Source: Streptomyces reniochalinae (GTDB lineage Bacteria; Actinomycetota; Actinomycetes; Streptomycetales; Streptomycetaceae). Taken from it: 64,000 nucleotides of DNA. Under the pieces are notes generated by a model. The model was not told the DNA's origin, made no database searches, and was given only the letters and a program-made list of their open reading frames with translations. The position numbers and the translations under genes are program-made. The stretch covers positions 62,001 to 126,000 of the forward strand of contig NZ_QOIM01000023.1 of NCBI RefSeq assembly GCF_003323735.1. The letters run 5' to 3'. Shown here piece by piece: positions 62,384 to 64,000 of this stretch. The first letter of the stretch is position 1, and each line of letters starts with the position of its first letter.

Positions 62384-62461
62384 TTCGAGCCCCTTATCTC
62401 GGTTCCCGTCTCCTGACGCGGTCCCGGCGACCACGGCGAGACCGGCCTGTCCCAGGATGCG

Positions 62462-63472
62462 CTACTTCACCGTGGTTGCCGTAATCGGCACATCCTGGCG
62501 CAACTGATCAAAAAGTTCGCGTGACCCGGATGGGTGCCAGACGACGACGTTTCCGACGCCCGGCACGCTGAGCCCGGGGTTCGCCACCGGGACGGTCGTC
62601 GTACCGCCCTCGCCCGCCGTCAGCCCCCTGATCTCCCAGCCCATCCGTGTGAGTGATCCGACGGAGTCCATCCGGTCGACGGTCACCGCGTCCAGGGCCG
62701 AACCGAGGAAGGGGTAGAACCGGAAGGGGTCGGCCACCACGTCAGCGCCCGTGCCCTCCCGCACGAGGGCGCTCAGCAGTTTCCGCTGCCGTTTGACCCG
62801 CCCCAGGTCGCCCTCCGGGTCGCTGTAGCGCGCCCGGACGAACGCCAGGGCCTGCTTGCCGTCCAGCGTCTGGCACCCGGCGTCCAGGTCGGCGCCCGAC
62901 TTCTTGTCCCGCAGGGGTTCGCCGAGGCAGACGCGTACACCGTCGAGTGCGTCGACCACGTGCGTGAAGCCGAGGAAGTCGATCTCCGCGTAGTGGTCGA
63001 GCCGCAGCTTGGTCGCCTCCTCGACGGTACGCGTCAGCAGCTCGGCGCCGCCCAGCGCGTACGCCGAGTTGATCTTGCCTTTTCCGTGGCCCGGGATCGG
63101 CACGTAGCTGTCGCGCGGAATGCTCACCAGATACGGTCCCGCCGCACCGTAGTGCAGCACCATCAGCGTGTCCGTGTTGCGCTGGCCCCCGCCGCCGACG
63201 TGCAGTTCCTCGCGTTCCTCGCGGGTCAGGTCCGCACGGGTGTCCGACCCGATGATCAGCCAGTTGGTGCCCTCGCCGTGCGCCGGGCGGTCCGGGTAGT
63301 CGGCGAGGGCCTCCGTCTGCTGCAACCGGCTTCCGGCCCACAGGTACGTCGCCGAGACGGCCGCCGCCGCGACGAGGACCACGGCGAGCAGCACCACGAG
63401 GACGACCCGCGGCCACCGGCGCCTGCGGCGCGGCCGACCGGCGCGATAGACGGTGCTGCTCTCCCCGTACAT
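62462..63472 (-). CDS. LCP (LytR-CpsA-Psr) family cell-wall polymer transferase
   Basis: A 336-residue membrane protein. A basic cytoplasmic tail ([14 protein letters not shown]) precedes one transmembrane helix (VVLVVLLAVVLVAAAAVSA). The LCP domain has LIIGSDTRADLT, NTDTLMVLHYG, VSIPRDSYVPIPG, KINSAYALGG and the C-terminal FVRARYSDPEGDLGRVKRQ. Such enzymes attach wall teichoic-type or other polymers to peptidoglycan at the outer face of the membrane. ATG at 63472 with GAGGGA upstream. Confidence 0.93.
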   Translation of the reverse strand: MYGESSTVYRAGRPRRRRRWPRVVLVVLLAVVLVAAAAVSATYLWAGSRLQQTEALADYPDRPAHGEGTNWLIIGSDTRADLTREEREELHVGGGGQRNTDTLMVLHYGAAGPYLVSIPRDSYVPIPGHGKGKINSAYALGGAELLTRTVEEATKLRLDHYAEIDFLGFTHVVDALDGVRVCLGEPLRDKKSGADLDAGCQTLDGKQALAFVRARYSDPEGDLGRVKRQRKLLSALVREGTGADVVADPFRFYPFLGSALDAVTVDRMDSVGSLTRMGWEIRGLTAGEGGTTTVPVANPGLSVPGVGNVVVWHPSGSRELFDQLRQDVPITATTVK

Positions 63473-63571
63473 GGACCGAGCGTCCCTCGCGGCGGCCGGC
63501 GCCGCGCGCCACCGTGGTCCGTCCGGCGGAGGGGGCGCGCCGTCCCGGCACGCCCCCGGCTCACCCTCGGA

Positions 63572-64000
63572 TCAGAACAGCCCGTCCCACATCTGTTCGA
63601 GCAGCACGGACCACCAGTTCTCCGGCGACCCCAGAGCGGGGGCGTCGAGCGCCGCGAGCTGGCCCTGGAAGTCGACCGTCCACCGACCGGCCTGCTCGGG
63701 CGTCAGCCCGAACCGCAGCCGCCACATCCGCCCCAGCATGGCCACGCAGCGCACGAACTCCGGCAACCCGGTGTTGACGAACTGCGGAAGTGCGGGCTGC
63801 CCACCGGGCCCCGCCTCCAACGGCACGGCGACTATGTTCGCCGTGCCGTACTGCACGCACAGCTGCCGCCCGAAGTCGCTGCCGACCACCAGGTAGGAGC
63901 CCGCGTCGGAAGCGGGCGCGAGGCCACGCTCCTGCGCGAGCTCGGCCAGCGTGGGGATGGGACGCCCCGGCTGGGCCTGCCCCCAGAAGAAGGGACCCAG
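63572..64000 (-). CDS. SUKH-4-family immunity protein, 5' end beyond the window
   Basis: At least 142 residues, open at the window edge. The pattern YLVVGSDFGRQLCVQYG, then GGQPALPQFVNTGLPEFVRC and the C-terminal WWSVLLEQMWDGLF, matches SUKH-4 (SMI1/KNR4-type) immunity domains. These neutralise polymorphic toxins, often nucleotide deaminases. The toxin gene should lie to the right of 64000, upstream of this gene. Confidence 0.75.
   Translation of the reverse strand: MGPFFWGQAQPGRPIPTLAELAQERGLAPASDAGSYLVVGSDFGRQLCVQYGTANIVAVPLEAGPGGQPALPQFVNTGLPEFVRCVAMLGRMWRLRFGLTPEQAGRWTVDFQGQLAALDAPALGSPENWWSVLLEQMWDGLF

Noticed and set aside
57947..62416. 1489-codon open frame on the plus strand opposite mfd
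   Set aside because: It lies opposite mfd and a coiled-coil gene, lacks any domain pattern, and is rich in Arg and His as expected for antisense of high-GC genes.

Overview
The window is chromosomal DNA from a Streptomyces-type actinomycete. GC is very high with strong third-position GC bias, GTG and TTG starts are common, and the families are typical (SigB/SigF-group sigma factor, SpoIIE-type phosphatase, Rpf, DivIC, FUSC, Mfd). It contains the tRNA-Leu(UAA) gene bldA beside an ABC transporter, a cyclopropane synthase and a type II NADH dehydrogenase. From memory this order matches the S. coelicolor core interval from about SCO3067 to SCO3110; I could not check that here.

Layout. 0.1-1.8 kb: divergent anti-sigma antagonist and sigma factor. 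1.9-4.0 kb: MarR regulator translationally coupled to an MFS pump. 4.2-4.7 kb: decayed AraC end, an intergenic repeat and a CTAG-flanked MITE-like element abutting the hutI stop codon. 4.7-10.3 kb: four-gene histidine catabolic operon (hutU, M20 amidohydrolase, hutF, hutI) behind one promoter overlapped by a large palindrome. 10.7-14.6 kb: DJ-1/PfpI protein, a fragment, GAF-SpoIIE phosphatase, VOC protein, TIGR03086-like protein. 14.6-20.2 kb: sugar ABC importer operon (lipoprotein, two permeases, Gfo/Idh dehydrogenase) with an RpiR regulator. 20.3-27.6 kb: small membrane protein, cystathionine beta-synthase, SGNH hydrolase, thiolase and three conserved hypotheticals. 27.8-35.9 kb: BI-1 protein, DoxX/MarR pair, nitroreductase-hemerythrin fusion, TetR/MFS pair, aminotransferase, hypothetical. 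36.4-37.9 kb: a compositionally different membrane protein and fragments next to bldA. 37.9-45.2 kb: bldA, LolD/MacB-like ABC pair, cfa, ndh. 45.6-49.0 kb: ppx, DUF501, divIC, eno. 49.1-64.0 kb: Rpf-LysM protein, P450, YhhN, MazG, SurA-like lipoprotein, secreted HNH protein, FUSC protein, a pseudogene, mfd, coiled-coil protein, LCP protein and a SUKH-4 gene cut by the window edge.

How the parts work together. The stress/development theme joins the sigma factor, its antagonist and bldA. Most accessory units are regulator-plus-target pairs whose operators are visible as palindromes: MarR/MFS, RpiR/ABC, MarR/DoxX, TetR/MFS. The hut operon lacks hutH and a classical hutG, so the M20 enzyme is a candidate for the last step. 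Two Rex-like boxes lie upstream of ndh. By eye I found no in-frame TTA codon in the called genes, so none looks like a direct bldA target. I found no rRNA, CRISPR array, intact transposase or integrase.
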